Shown: positions 17,371 to 25,795 of the stretch, one piece after another
Layout: each line of letters starts with the position of its first letter
Position numbering within the stretch: position 1 is the stretch's first letter
NCBI GenBank assembly: GCA_964565865.1
Contig: CAZMGM010000018.1
Span: 1-42,950 of the forward strand
Direction of reading: 5' to 3'
DNA length: 42,950 bases
From: CBDAPI01 sp964565865
Lineage (GTDB): Bacteria; Acidobacteriota; UBA6911; RPQK01; CBDAPI01
Program-made: the position numbers and the translations under genes
Notes under the pieces: model-generated
Seen by the model: the letters and a program-made list of their open reading frames with translations, nothing else
Told to the model about the DNA's origin: nothing
Database searches by the model: none

Positions 17371-17550
17371 TCGATATAAACTAATAGTCTGTCCGGGACG
17401 ATACAAGTCCAAGTGCTAACGTCTCAGTGTAAAACGTGAAACGCAGAACATGGACCGCCACGAACAACGAGCGATGGCAATCGTCTGATGACTGGTTGGA
17501 TGGTCCATTAGAGCCTGGAAGTTGCGGCACAAAAAGACCAGAATGTACCG

Positions 17551-18294
17551 ATGGAAGGATGGTTTCAATATCTACTCCTGCTCCTCGCCGGGATCTTGGC
17601 CGGCACACTCAACGTGATAGCGGGGGGAGGATCCTTTCTCACTCTTCCAGTTCTCATTGTTCTGGGGCTTCCCCCCAGCGTTGCCAACGGCACCAACCGG
17701 GTGGGAATCCTGGTGGAAAGCATTGTCGCCACCCACGGGTTCTCGGACAAGCGTGTGCTGGACTGGGGAGCCTTCTGGTGGGCTGCACTGCCCGCGGCCG
17801 GTGGAGCTGTCGTAGGAAGCCTCATCGCTGTCCGGATTGACGATCAGGCCTTCCAAAAAATTCTGGCGATCCTGATGGTGGCGCTTACCCTGTGGACACT
17901 CTGGAATCCTTTGAGGAAACTGGATGCGACCCATAGGCAGCGACCGGGAATCCCCCTCTTGAGCGTGGCCTTCTTTGCGGTTGGGATTTACGGCGGCTTT
18001 GTCCAGGCCGGCGTGGGGTTCTTCCTGCTGGCGGTGACCACCTGGGCTGGCCTCGATCTGGTTCGGGGCAACGCCGTCAAGGTGTTGACCGTTATGGTGT
18101 TTACAGTAATGGCGCTGGGCGTGTTTGCCTGGCAGGGCAAGGTGCTCTGGTCGACTGGCCTCGTCCTGGCTGGCGGCTTTGCCTTGGGCGGCTGGGCAGG
18201 GGCCCGGCTGACCGTGGTGCAAGGACACACCTGGGTGCGCCGGGTGGTGACAATCGCGATTGTCATCTTCGCCGTGAAACTCTGGTTGTCCTAA
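17551..18294 (+). CDS. TSUP (TauE/SafE) family membrane transporter
   Basis: This is a 247-residue, very hydrophobic protein with about eight membrane helices arranged as two similar halves. The hallmark motifs are AGTLNVIAGGGSFLTLP near the N-terminus and GIYGGFVQAGVGFFLL at the start of the second half. The family moves organosulfur compounds, sulfite, sulfoacetate or related anions; the substrate cannot be told from sequence. It is a single gene on the plus strand between copA and the amidase/malonyl-CoA synthetase pair, converging on the amidase. There is no strong Shine-Dalgarno before the ATG at 17551. Confidence 0.9.
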   Translation: MEGWFQYLLLLLAGILAGTLNVIAGGGSFLTLPVLIVLGLPPSVANGTNRVGILVESIVATHGFSDKRVLDWGAFWWAALPAAGGAVVGSLIAVRIDDQAFQKILAILMVALTLWTLWNPLRKLDATHRQRPGIPLLSVAFFAVGIYGGFVQAGVGFFLLAVTTWAGLDLVRGNAVKVLTVMVFTVMALGVFAWQGKVLWSTGLVLAGGFALGGWAGARLTVVQGHTWVRRVVTIAIVIFAVKLWLS

Positions 18295-18323
18295 GAGAGG
18301 ACAGAGTAGGATGTCCTCTTCCT

Positions 18324-19730
18324 TTAACCGGAAGGCGGCATGCCAATCGGGTGGGCTTCCTGAATCAGCCGGGCCACGTTCAAGACACGCCCCTCGCTCC
18401 TGGGTGGGCCGGCCACCTGGATTCCCACTGGAAGGCCCTGCGAGTCTCTTCCGCAGGGCACAGAGACCACAGGAAGACCCGGGAGGCTCAACACGAAGGT
18501 GGGGGCGGCCCAATCGATATAGGTCTCCATCTTCGTGCCAGCCACGATCTTCGGGTAAGGAGCCTCGACCGGGAAAGGCTTGACTGCTGTAGTGGGAGTC
18601 ATTAAGACATGGTAACGCTGGAAAAATCGGCGGAACTGGTGCCAAATGGTGGTTCGCACCCGCTCAGCTGCTGCCAGATCCTGTGGGCTGAGTTGCATGC
18701 CGGCTCGGATATTACCGGACAGATTGGGACCAAAGGATTCCAGGTGCTCCAGGCGACTTTGATGGTGCGACAGCATCCAATGGGCTCTCAGATCCAGGAA
18801 TGCCTTGCGGCTGAAGGATAGATCCATCTCCACGGCATCCACCCTCAGGCCTGCTGAGTCAAGTAGAAGGGCAGCTTTTCGGCAACACTCTTCGATTTCA
18901 GGATCGATGCCTATCCCAGATACATCGCCGCAATAAGCGGCGGCCAGCTCTGGCTTTGAGTCTTGGCACACGGCGACCAGCAAATCTCCGACTTCGGCTG
19001 GTTGAGCCAGCACCGACCGGTCCGAATGCCCGGAAATCGCCTGCAGCATCAAAGCCACATCTTCGACTCGACGAGCCATAGGTCCGGTCGCCAGCAGACT
19101 GTCCCAAAGGTAGTCGGATGGAGCGATTGGAACGAGACCAATGGTTGGGCGCAGGCCGACGACGCCGCAGAAGGAGGCAGGAATGCGCAAAGAGCCACCC
19201 AGATCGGTGCCCTCGGTGAGTGTAAACATGCCAGTCGCCAGGCCCGCCGCTCCGCCACCAGTCGATCCGCCAGGCGTCCGGTCCAGGTTCCAGGGATTCC
19301 GGGTAGATCCGAAGACGTCATTGTAAGTGTGGGCTCCGGCCGCGAACTCGGATGTGTTTGTCTTTCCGAGGATGATGGCCCCTGCCCTCTTCAGCCTCTC
19401 GACTACCAGGGAGTCCTGTTCCGCTACATTGTCCGCGTAGACCTTGGAGCCGTAGGTTGTCCTCAATCCCTGCACGGGCGTCATGTCCTTGATTCCAACT
19501 GGAAGACCGTGCAGAAGGCCCAGGTCCTCACCGTTCATGACCTTCTGTTCCGCCCGACGTGCTTCCTCCAGAAGTTCGGGGGAAAGAGTGACGACCGCGT
19601 TGACATCTCCGTTCCAGATTTCGACCTGTTTCAGGCAAGCCTTGACCAACTCGACCGGAGACAGTTCTCGTTTCTCAATCAACCGGCGAACTTCAGTGCC
19701 AGGTTTCGAGGCGATTTCACGGAAGTTCAC
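18324..19730 (-). CDS. Amidase signature family hydrolase
   Basis: The 468-residue amidase has the full Ser-cisSer-Lys triad: Lys in PVGIKDMTPVQG, cis-Ser in PGGSTGGGAAGLA and nucleophile Ser in GTDLGGSLRIPA. The Ser after the cis-Ser, often a second Ser, is Thr here. The family includes GatA, but no gatB or gatC is nearby and the gene is not in a translation context. The GTG start at 19730 overlaps the TGA of the malonyl-CoA synthetase (GTGA), so the two are translated together. This suggests a small-molecule amide substrate whose product feeds the synthetase; malonamate, as in malonamidase E2, is a candidate but unproven. Confidence 0.9.
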   Translation of the reverse strand: MNFREIASKPGTEVRRLIEKRELSPVELVKACLKQVEIWNGDVNAVVTLSPELLEEARRAEQKVMNGEDLGLLHGLPVGIKDMTPVQGLRTTYGSKVYADNVAEQDSLVVERLKRAGAIILGKTNTSEFAAGAHTYNDVFGSTRNPWNLDRTPGGSTGGGAAGLATGMFTLTEGTDLGGSLRIPASFCGVVGLRPTIGLVPIAPSDYLWDSLLATGPMARRVEDVALMLQAISGHSDRSVLAQPAEVGDLLVAVCQDSKPELAAAYCGDVSGIGIDPEIEECCRKAALLLDSAGLRVDAVEMDLSFSRKAFLDLRAHWMLSHHQSRLEHLESFGPNLSGNIRAGMQLSPQDLAAAERVRTTIWHQFRRFFQRYHVLMTPTTAVKPFPVEAPYPKIVAGTKMETYIDWAAPTFVLSLPGLPVVSVPCGRDSQGLPVGIQVAGPPRSEGRVLNVARLIQEAHPIGMPPSG

Positions 19731-21241
19731 GAGTTCTCCCCGAGCGGCAGGGATCCTCCGGAAAGGATACGTGCAAGGGCTGGCTTGACGACTTTACCCA
19801 TGGCATTGCGAGGAAGCGACTCAACGATTTCGAGGAGGGTCGGGGCCTTGTAGGCAGCGAGGTGCTTTTTTGTCCAGCTGCGCAGTTCCTCTATATCGAG
19901 ATCCTCTCCCTTGTTCAGTGCTACTACGGCACCCACTTGCTGTCCCCAGACAGAATCCGTCACCCCGATGACCGCACATTCCCGAATGAATGGGTGGCCC
20001 AGCAGCACGTCCTCTACTTCCAGTGCAGTCACTTTATGGCCTCCGGTCTTGATGATATCAACGGATATCCTTCCTAGAATTTTCCAGTATTCATCCTCGA
20101 TCACCGCTACGTCACCTGTCCGGAACCACCCGTTATGAAAGGCCTGGGCTGTTTCTTCAGGCCTCCTCCAGTATTCGCCAAAGACAGCCTCACCCCGTAC
20201 TTCAATCTCGCCCGCTACCTCATCCCGTTCGATCACATCGCCTGTGTCATCGACACGGCGAATCTGGACTCCTGGGAGCGGTTTACCGACAAAACCCGGA
20301 CGCCTCGCGCCTTTTAGGGGGTTCGAAAGGGCCATCCCTATCTCAGTCATACCGTAGCGCTCCAACAGGATTTGGCCGGTGGCCGTTCTCCACTCGTTGA
20401 AGAGATCCACCGGAAGAGGCGCCGACCCGGAAACCATCAGTCTCAAATGGGTAAAAGACAGAGCTCGTACGAGGTCTTGTTTTCCGGAGAGTTCCTGACG
20501 GTACCCCAGCAGCTTCGCATAAATGGTGGGAACACCCATGAAACCCGTCACCTGGTTCCCTGTCAGGTGCTTCCAGACTTCCGGAGGATCGAAGCGCGGG
20601 AGGAACTCGCATACAGCCCCGCACCAGAGAGGGCAGAGTAGCGCATTTACGAGGCCGTGGATGTGGTGTAGAGGAAGAGTATGAAGGATCCTGTCCTCAG
20701 GCCCCCAACCCCAAGCCGAAACTAGCATTCGAATCTGGGCTTCCAGGTTGGCATGGGACAAAACAACACCCTTCGGTCGTCCAGTCGACCCGCTGGTGTA
20801 GAGGATCAGGGCAGGTGCGTTTTTCGGGACCAGATGGTCCGACTTTCCCTCCTGTTTGGGGATCAAGAGTTTCCGAACAGGCAGTGTTTGACAGTCCACT
20901 GCTGATCCGCCGAGCACTTTCAGGTGCTTGGACCCCGCCACGGCTAGTTGAGTGCCCGAGTCTCCCAGGACATAGTCCATCTCGGCCAGGGGATGACTCG
21001 GGCACAGCGGGACTGCAGTTCCACCTGCCCTCCAGATACCCCATAGAGTGGCGACATATTCAAAGCCGGGGGCAAGCAATAGGGCAACCCGGCTGCCCGT
21101 AGGCCGTGGAAGAATACGGGAGAGGGCCCTAGCAATCCTCCGGGAGGCACTGTCCAACTCGGTGAAGGTGTGTTCCCCTGATTGATCGATGACGGCCGCT
21201 GCTGTGCCGAAATCTGCAGCCCGCTCGAGCAAGGTCACCAT
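19727..21241 (-). CDS. Malonyl-CoA synthetase-like acyl-CoA ligase (ACSF3/MatB type)
   Basis: This AMP-forming acyl-CoA synthetase has 504 residues. It has the P-loop LYTSGSTGRPKGV, the LPLHHIHGLVNALLCPL substrate segment, ERYGMTEIGMALSNPL, the hinge SVDIIKTGGHKVTALEVE and the terminal Lys motif PRNAMGK. The 'TEIGMALSNPL' and 'SVDIIKTGG(H/Y)KVxALEVE' stretches are characteristic of mitochondrial ACSF3 and bacterial MatB, which activate malonate or methylmalonate to the CoA thioester. I do not see matA (malonyl-CoA decarboxylase) or a malonate carrier here. It is coupled to the amidase downstream. The family is secure; malonate specificity is inferred. Confidence 0.85.
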   Translation of the reverse strand: MVTLLERAADFGTAAAVIDQSGEHTFTELDSASRRIARALSRILPRPTGSRVALLLAPGFEYVATLWGIWRAGGTAVPLCPSHPLAEMDYVLGDSGTQLAVAGSKHLKVLGGSAVDCQTLPVRKLLIPKQEGKSDHLVPKNAPALILYTSGSTGRPKGVVLSHANLEAQIRMLVSAWGWGPEDRILHTLPLHHIHGLVNALLCPLWCGAVCEFLPRFDPPEVWKHLTGNQVTGFMGVPTIYAKLLGYRQELSGKQDLVRALSFTHLRLMVSGSAPLPVDLFNEWRTATGQILLERYGMTEIGMALSNPLKGARRPGFVGKPLPGVQIRRVDDTGDVIERDEVAGEIEVRGEAVFGEYWRRPEETAQAFHNGWFRTGDVAVIEDEYWKILGRISVDIIKTGGHKVTALEVEDVLLGHPFIRECAVIGVTDSVWGQQVGAVVALNKGEDLDIEELRSWTKKHLAAYKAPTLLEIVESLPRNAMGKVVKPALARILSGGSLPLGENS

Positions 21242-21389
21242 AAATTGTGTCTCTGCCCGGGGAGGGTGTTGAATCGTTCCTACGGGAGAATTATTACCAA
21301 TCTGAACCTATTAGAGGCGTCGCTGCCAAGCCCTGATCACTCGAGGGCGGGCTCTGATCCCGTCTGTCCTTCTGGAACCCCCTTCTCCC

Positions 21390-21655
21390 TCATATAGCAT
21401 ATATTTGAATCCTTCTCGAGAAGTTCCCAGGGGAACGGCACACCAGGAAGAACGACTTGAAACCGTCTCCATCCAGCCCGTCCCGACCAGCGTCGAAATC
21501 GAAGGTTTCTTTGCCGAGCTGTTGCCGGGGTGTGAGAGTCCCGTGCAGTGGAGCCACGGGATTCGGAGGATACTGGATCCTGAACACAAAATCACGGAAC
21601 TTGTCCATTTGCTGCGCCGGCAAGGGTGTCGGGCGTCCATGAGGTTAGTTAAGGT
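21390..21655 (-). pseudogene. Remnant of a c-type (di-haem) cytochrome domain
   Basis: One minus-strand frame reads QQMDKFRDFVFRIQYPPNPV then APLHGTLTPRQQLGKETFDF. This resembles the '(D)F(V/L)xxIxYPPNPxxxLDxSLTPxQQxGxxxF' stretch that precedes the haem site of di-haem cytochromes. The frame then loses similarity and ends with no CxxCH motif. A neighbouring frame carries PLGTSREGF...YEGE, similar to what follows such a haem site, suggesting a frameshift. No start codon or complete domain remains. The identification rests on pattern memory and is moderate only. Confidence 0.4.
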
Positions 21656-21823
21656 TGGCCGGAAAGCCAGGAAGACACAAGAGTCGCTCAAAGGGTTTTC
21701 GAACCCACCGTTTCAATTTCTCTGCCAGCGGATGGCACCGGCTCCCGTCAATAGATTTCAACACACCGTTGGTAATCGCCCTGGCCCAAAGGATCGGCGC
21801 AGCTCACTTGAAGACGTAAGGTT

Positions 21824-22125
21824 CTAGGTTTGTGACGGGAGAAGCAGAAAACTCCTAGCCTTGGCCGGTGAGGCTTCCTCTGTTCTCTGAATTGTCCCCT
21901 TTTCCAGGCAATGGGTGGTTTTGGTGTAAGTGGCAGCCTTCAGATCGTGTGTCACCATAACCACATTGTTCTGGAACTCTCCCTTCTGGGAGCTCAGGAT
22001 TTCGAGCACGGCGCTTTCCGAATCAGCGTTCAGGTCACCAGTAGAAACGTCCGCAGGCAGCAGCCACGGGTGTGTCACAACAACCCTGCCGACGGCCATG
22101 GGAAAAGCCGACCGTAGCCTGGAAT
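21824..22125 (-). pseudogene. Remnant of an ABC transporter ATPase (LolD/MacB type)
   Basis: The minus-strand frame reads MAVGRVVVTHPWLLPADVST then GDLNADSESAVLEILSS and NNVVMVTHDLKAATYTKTTH. It aligns by eye with the end of LolD/MacB-type ATPases (VAIGRALVTHPxLLLADEPTGDLD ... TVVMVTHDxxAAxYADR). Walker B is degraded (PADVSTGDLN for ADEPTGDLD), the signature LSGGQ is not recognisable upstream, and Walker A is absent, while the H-loop VTHD survives. It ends just before hisS. It is a fragment, not a working gene. Confidence 0.6.
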
Positions 22126-22147
22126 AGAACCGGTAGACCACTCCCGC

Positions 22148-22153
22148 TATAAT
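22148..22153 (+). promoter_or_regulatory. Consensus -10 box directly upstream of hisS
   Basis: A perfect TATAAT ends 6 bases before the hisS ATG (22160). Transcription normally begins about 7 bases after a -10 box, that is at or next to the A of ATG, and no Shine-Dalgarno sequence lies between. The -35 region (around 22125-22130, TAGAAC) is weak. This suggests a leaderless hisS transcript. Confidence 0.5.
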
Positions 22154-22159
22154 CTCTCG

Positions 22160-23440
22160 ATGGCAATTCGGTCGATTCAGGGCACGCACGACATCCTGCC
22201 CGGAGAAGTGGAACTCTGGCATCGAATTGAGCACGCGATTCGAGCGGTCTTCGGCCGGTATGGATTTGCTGAGATTCGGACTCCCGTGCTGGAGTGGACC
22301 GAACTGTTTGCCAGGGGAGTCGGTGCGGCTACAGAGCTGGTACAAAAGGAGATGTACTCTCTCGTGGACAGCAAGGGCCGCAGCATTACGCTACGACCGG
22401 AGGGAACCGCCTCGATTGTCCGCTCTTACAACGAGCACCGCCTGGACCGCGCGGTGTCCGTGAGCAGGCTCTACTATATCGGCCCCATGTTCCGGCACGA
22501 ACGGCCCCAAAAGGGTCGCTACCGCCAGTTTCACCAGCTCGGGATAGAAGTCCTTGGTTCGGAAAGTCCTGCTCTCGAAGCAGAAGTGATTGAAGCTGTA
22601 ATTCGTTTCCTTCGCCACCTCGGACTCCAGGCATTTGAACTGGTAGTGAACTCCGTCGGAGACACAAACTGTCGACCGGCCTATCTGGAGAACCTCACGG
22701 CCCACATGGACCCTCTTCTGGAGCGATTCTGTGGACAGTGCAGGAGCAGACGGAAGACGAATCCGCTGAGAATCTTCGATTGCAAAGTTCCCTCCTGCCG
22801 CGCGTTACTGGAGGAAATGCCCAAACTTACCGATCATCTGTGCGACGACTGCCGCCGCCATCACAGAGATTTCTTGAAATGGCTGGACGTCCACCAGATC
22901 CAATATCGGGAGGATCCCACTCTGGTGCGGGGTCTCGACTATTATGTGAGGACCACATTCGAGTTGATCAGTAAAGAACTGGGGCCTACTCAGAATGCGA
23001 TCCTGGGGGGTGGGCGTTACGATGGTCTCTCGGAACTACTGGGAGGGCCCCACGTCCCTGCCTACGGTTTCGCGCTCGGCCTGGAACGACTAATGATGCT
23101 CCTCAGGAGTGACGGCGGGGAGAAGCCTGGGTTCGCAGTCCCTGCACCGGACCTTTTCTTGGCCTATCTGGACTCTAAATCACTGAAGGAGTGCGTAGGA
23201 ATCGCGACGATTTTGCGGCAACAAGGCTGGTACGTCTGTGTGGACTACGAAGGCCGGTCGCTGCGAGCCCAGCTTCGCCTAGCCAACCGCCTCAAAAGCC
23301 TTTTCAGTTGTGTGATCGGTGAAGAGGAAACAGCTACGGGGAAAGTCAAAGTCAAGCGGATGTCCGATGGCAAGGAGTATGAGACGGCCATAGAACACCT
23401 GGGACACATCCTCCAGGAGAAGGCCCAGGGTCCGCTGTGA
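22160..23440 (+). CDS. hisS: Histidyl-tRNA synthetase
   Basis: HisS charges tRNA-His. The 426-residue protein is normal in length. It has class II motif 1 around FGRYGFAEIRTPVLE, motif 2 GPMFRHERPQKGRYRQFHQ, the histidine-binding LVRGLDYYVRTTFE and motif 3 GFALGLERLMMLL, then an anticodon-binding domain. A CxxC...CxxC-like cluster (CGQCRSRRK, HLCDDCRRHH) sits in the insertion domain. ATG 22160 is supported by the MAIRSIQGTHDILPG N-terminus typical of the family. aspS follows 31 bases later on the same strand, and the pairing of hisS with aspS is common in bacteria. Confidence 0.97.
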   Translation: MAIRSIQGTHDILPGEVELWHRIEHAIRAVFGRYGFAEIRTPVLEWTELFARGVGAATELVQKEMYSLVDSKGRSITLRPEGTASIVRSYNEHRLDRAVSVSRLYYIGPMFRHERPQKGRYRQFHQLGIEVLGSESPALEAEVIEAVIRFLRHLGLQAFELVVNSVGDTNCRPAYLENLTAHMDPLLERFCGQCRSRRKTNPLRIFDCKVPSCRALLEEMPKLTDHLCDDCRRHHRDFLKWLDVHQIQYREDPTLVRGLDYYVRTTFELISKELGPTQNAILGGGRYDGLSELLGGPHVPAYGFALGLERLMMLLRSDGGEKPGFAVPAPDLFLAYLDSKSLKECVGIATILRQQGWYVCVDYEGRSLRAQLRLANRLKSLFSCVIGEEETATGKVKVKRMSDGKEYETAIEHLGHILQEKAQGPL

Positions 23441-23471
23441 CCGGGGACTACGAGGGATAAACAATAGACAA

Positions 23472-25241
23472 ATGGAACGTTCTGGAGAGATGAAACGAAC
23501 TGAATACTGTGGACGCCTGGGCCTTGAGAACGTTGGTCAGACGGTGACCGTGATGGGCTGGGTTGATCGACGCCGGGATCTAGGCGGTGTCATCTTCATC
23601 GACCTTCGTGACCGGGAAGGCGTGGTTCAGATCGTGGTTAATCCCGACGAGGACGGGCTCTTGGAGGCATCCAGACCACTCAGATCTGAGCATGTTGTTG
23701 CCGTCACGGGGGCCGTCGTAAAGCGGTCTGAGGACACCGTAAATCCTGACATTTCTACGGGGGGGATTGAGGTTCAGGCGGAATCCCTCGAACTCCTTGC
23801 TGGCTCCAAAACTCCTCCCTTTCCCATTAACAAAGATGAGGTCACTGCAGAAGAGAGTCGGCTACGCTACCGATATCTAGATTTGCGAAGACCACGTATG
23901 CAGTCCAATATTCGTCTTCGCCACAGGGCCTGTATGGCAATTCGAAATTATCTGGACGAAAAAGGCTTTCTCGAAATCGAAACACCGTACCTTACGAAGT
24001 CCACTCCAGAGGGCGCGCGCGACTACCTGGTTCCAAGTCGCATCCACCCGGGTGAGTTTTACGCCCTTCCCCAGTCCCCGCAGATCTTCAAGCAGCTACT
24101 CATGATCTCCGGGTTTGACAAGTACTTCCAGATCGTGCGCTGTTTCCGCGACGAGGACTTGAGAGCCGACCGGCAACCGGAATTCACGCAGGTTGATATC
24201 GAGATCTCTTTTCCGCAGGAAGAAATAGTTTTCTCGCTCGTCGAAGGCCTGTTGCGAGAGATCTTTTCTCTCAAGGACATCGCCCTGCCCGAGACCGTTC
24301 CGCGCCTTACTTACGAGGAATCGATGAACCGCTTCGGTACGGACCGACCCGATACCCGTTTCGGTATGGAACTCGTCGACCTCAGACCTGCTTTCGGTGA
24401 AACACCCTTCCGTGTGTTCCGTGAGATTCTCGAAACAGGAGGGCTTCTGAAAGGGATTCGAATCGAGGGAGGATCCTCGTTTTCAAGAAGAGAGTTGGGT
24501 GAACTCGCCGATTTCGTGGGCAACTACGGTGCTCCGGCACTGAGCTGGGTCAGGTGCACGGGGAGGGAACTCAAGTCCTCCCTTCCAAAGGTGGTACCCG
24601 CCTTGGAACTCGAAAAAGCAGGTCATCTGGCCGCACTTAGTGAAGGTGATCTTCTACTCATCCTGGCTGGAGATCGTCGGATTGTTCAGGATGGGCTGGC
24701 AGCACTCCGGCTTCACCTGGCCCGCCGGCTCGACTTGATTCCGAAAGACAGACACGATTTTCTCTGGGTTCGCGAGTTTCCTCTGCTGGAGTGGGACGAA
24801 CAGGAAGGACGTTTTTGTTCACTCCACCACCCCTTCACATCTCCAACTCCAGAGACCCTGGGGCAACTCAAATCTAGGCCGGAGAAGGCCAGGGCCAGGG
24901 CCTACGACATCGTGTTGAACGGTCTCGAGATCGGAGGTGGTTCTATCCGTATCCACGATCCTGTATTGCAGCGTCAGGTCTTCCAGGTGCTGGGCTTCCC
25001 GGACAAGGAAGCCGAGCAGCGCTTTGGTTTTCTCCTGGAGGCGCTGGAGTACGGCCCCCCTCCCCACGGAGGAATCGCCCTGGGCCTCGACCGAATTATC
25101 ATGCTACTAGCCGGTGAGCCCTCCATACGGGACGTGATTCCTTTTCCCAAGACAGCTCGTGCCCAGGACCTCATGTGCGGTGCACCTTCATCTGTAGGCC
25201 AAAGTCAGTTGAGAGAACTGTCGTTGAAGCTCTCCGGGTGA
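23472..25241 (+). CDS. aspS: Aspartyl-tRNA synthetase
   Basis: AspS charges tRNA-Asp; the bacterial type may also charge tRNA-Asn if no AsnS is encoded. The 589-residue protein has the N-terminal OB-fold anticodon domain (VMGWVDRRRDLGGVIFIDLRD), class II motif 2 QIVRCFRDEDLRADRQPEFTQ, a central GAD insertion and motif 3 GIALGLDRIIMLL. The length fits the bacterial type. The start may be ATG 23472 or ATG 23490 (MKRTEYCG); the purines before the second are too close to ATG to decide. It is probably co-transcribed with hisS. Confidence 0.97.
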   Translation: MERSGEMKRTEYCGRLGLENVGQTVTVMGWVDRRRDLGGVIFIDLRDREGVVQIVVNPDEDGLLEASRPLRSEHVVAVTGAVVKRSEDTVNPDISTGGIEVQAESLELLAGSKTPPFPINKDEVTAEESRLRYRYLDLRRPRMQSNIRLRHRACMAIRNYLDEKGFLEIETPYLTKSTPEGARDYLVPSRIHPGEFYALPQSPQIFKQLLMISGFDKYFQIVRCFRDEDLRADRQPEFTQVDIEISFPQEEIVFSLVEGLLREIFSLKDIALPETVPRLTYEESMNRFGTDRPDTRFGMELVDLRPAFGETPFRVFREILETGGLLKGIRIEGGSSFSRRELGELADFVGNYGAPALSWVRCTGRELKSSLPKVVPALELEKAGHLAALSEGDLLLILAGDRRIVQDGLAALRLHLARRLDLIPKDRHDFLWVREFPLLEWDEQEGRFCSLHHPFTSPTPETLGQLKSRPEKARARAYDIVLNGLEIGGGSIRIHDPVLQRQVFQVLGFPDKEAEQRFGFLLEALEYGPPPHGGIALGLDRIIMLLAGEPSIRDVIPFPKTARAQDLMCGAPSSVGQSQLRELSLKLSG

Positions 25242-25795
25242 ATCTTCCGCCGGTTTCTTGGAGTTAACCGTTAGATTTCGTTGGCTTTTTCATCGGAGAG
25301 CAGAAGGGGCCATCGAGCAGTTCGTTGAAGTTTACAGGGCGGCCCCAAGATTCCCTTTCGAGGGGCCCGGTTCAATTGGTCCGGGAGGAGGTTTCTGGTC
25401 CATCCAGTCACGTCAGTTGTCGGTGAACCATAGCTCCCGGGTATCCGGGTTCCAATTAAAACCCAACCGTGTTGCAATGCCCGATCCAAACACCTCGAGT
25501 CCAGGTCTCGAGGTCTCTCCTCTGTCCTTGCCTCCTAAGGTCTCTTGCGGTCACTCGCCACAGAGTCTGAACTCGCGCTTTAAGGCAACCCGCGGAAGTC
25601 AATGTCCTGTACTTACCCAAGGCAAGACCAATGGCTTTGTGGTTGCTGCGAGCTTCCCAGGGTCACGACGCGACGACGAGACCTTAAGCTGAAGGGCGCA
25701 AGTGTTCGGACATTTGACATCCCGATTCAATGTCTCCTATCATCCAATCCTCCAAGTCAACTCGGTGTATCCAAGAACCTCTGTAGCTTGTCAAA
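25242..25795. other. Intergenic region of 554 bases, no supported gene
   Basis: The plus strand holds an open frame (TTG 25258 to 25692, 144 codons) whose translation shows no family pattern, is rich in Pro, Ser and Arg, and has no ribosome-binding site. I see no tRNA, terminator or repeat in it. It may be decayed sequence, or the long leader and promoter region of the MerR-type regulator. Confidence 0.6.

Noticed and set aside
17572..18645. 357-codon open frame antisense to the TSUP transporter
   Set aside because: It is antisense to a clear membrane transporter and to the end of the amidase gene, is rich in Pro, Gly, His and Arg with no family pattern, and reflects GC-rich third-position bias.
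18324..19730. GatA subunit of the tRNA amidotransferase
   Set aside because: There is no gatB/gatC nearby, and the gene is coupled to an acyl-CoA synthetase. A small-molecule amidase fits better.
25420..25470. tRNA-like T-arm (GGGTTCCAATTAAAACCC)
   Set aside because: No matching acceptor, anticodon or D arm can be drawn around it.
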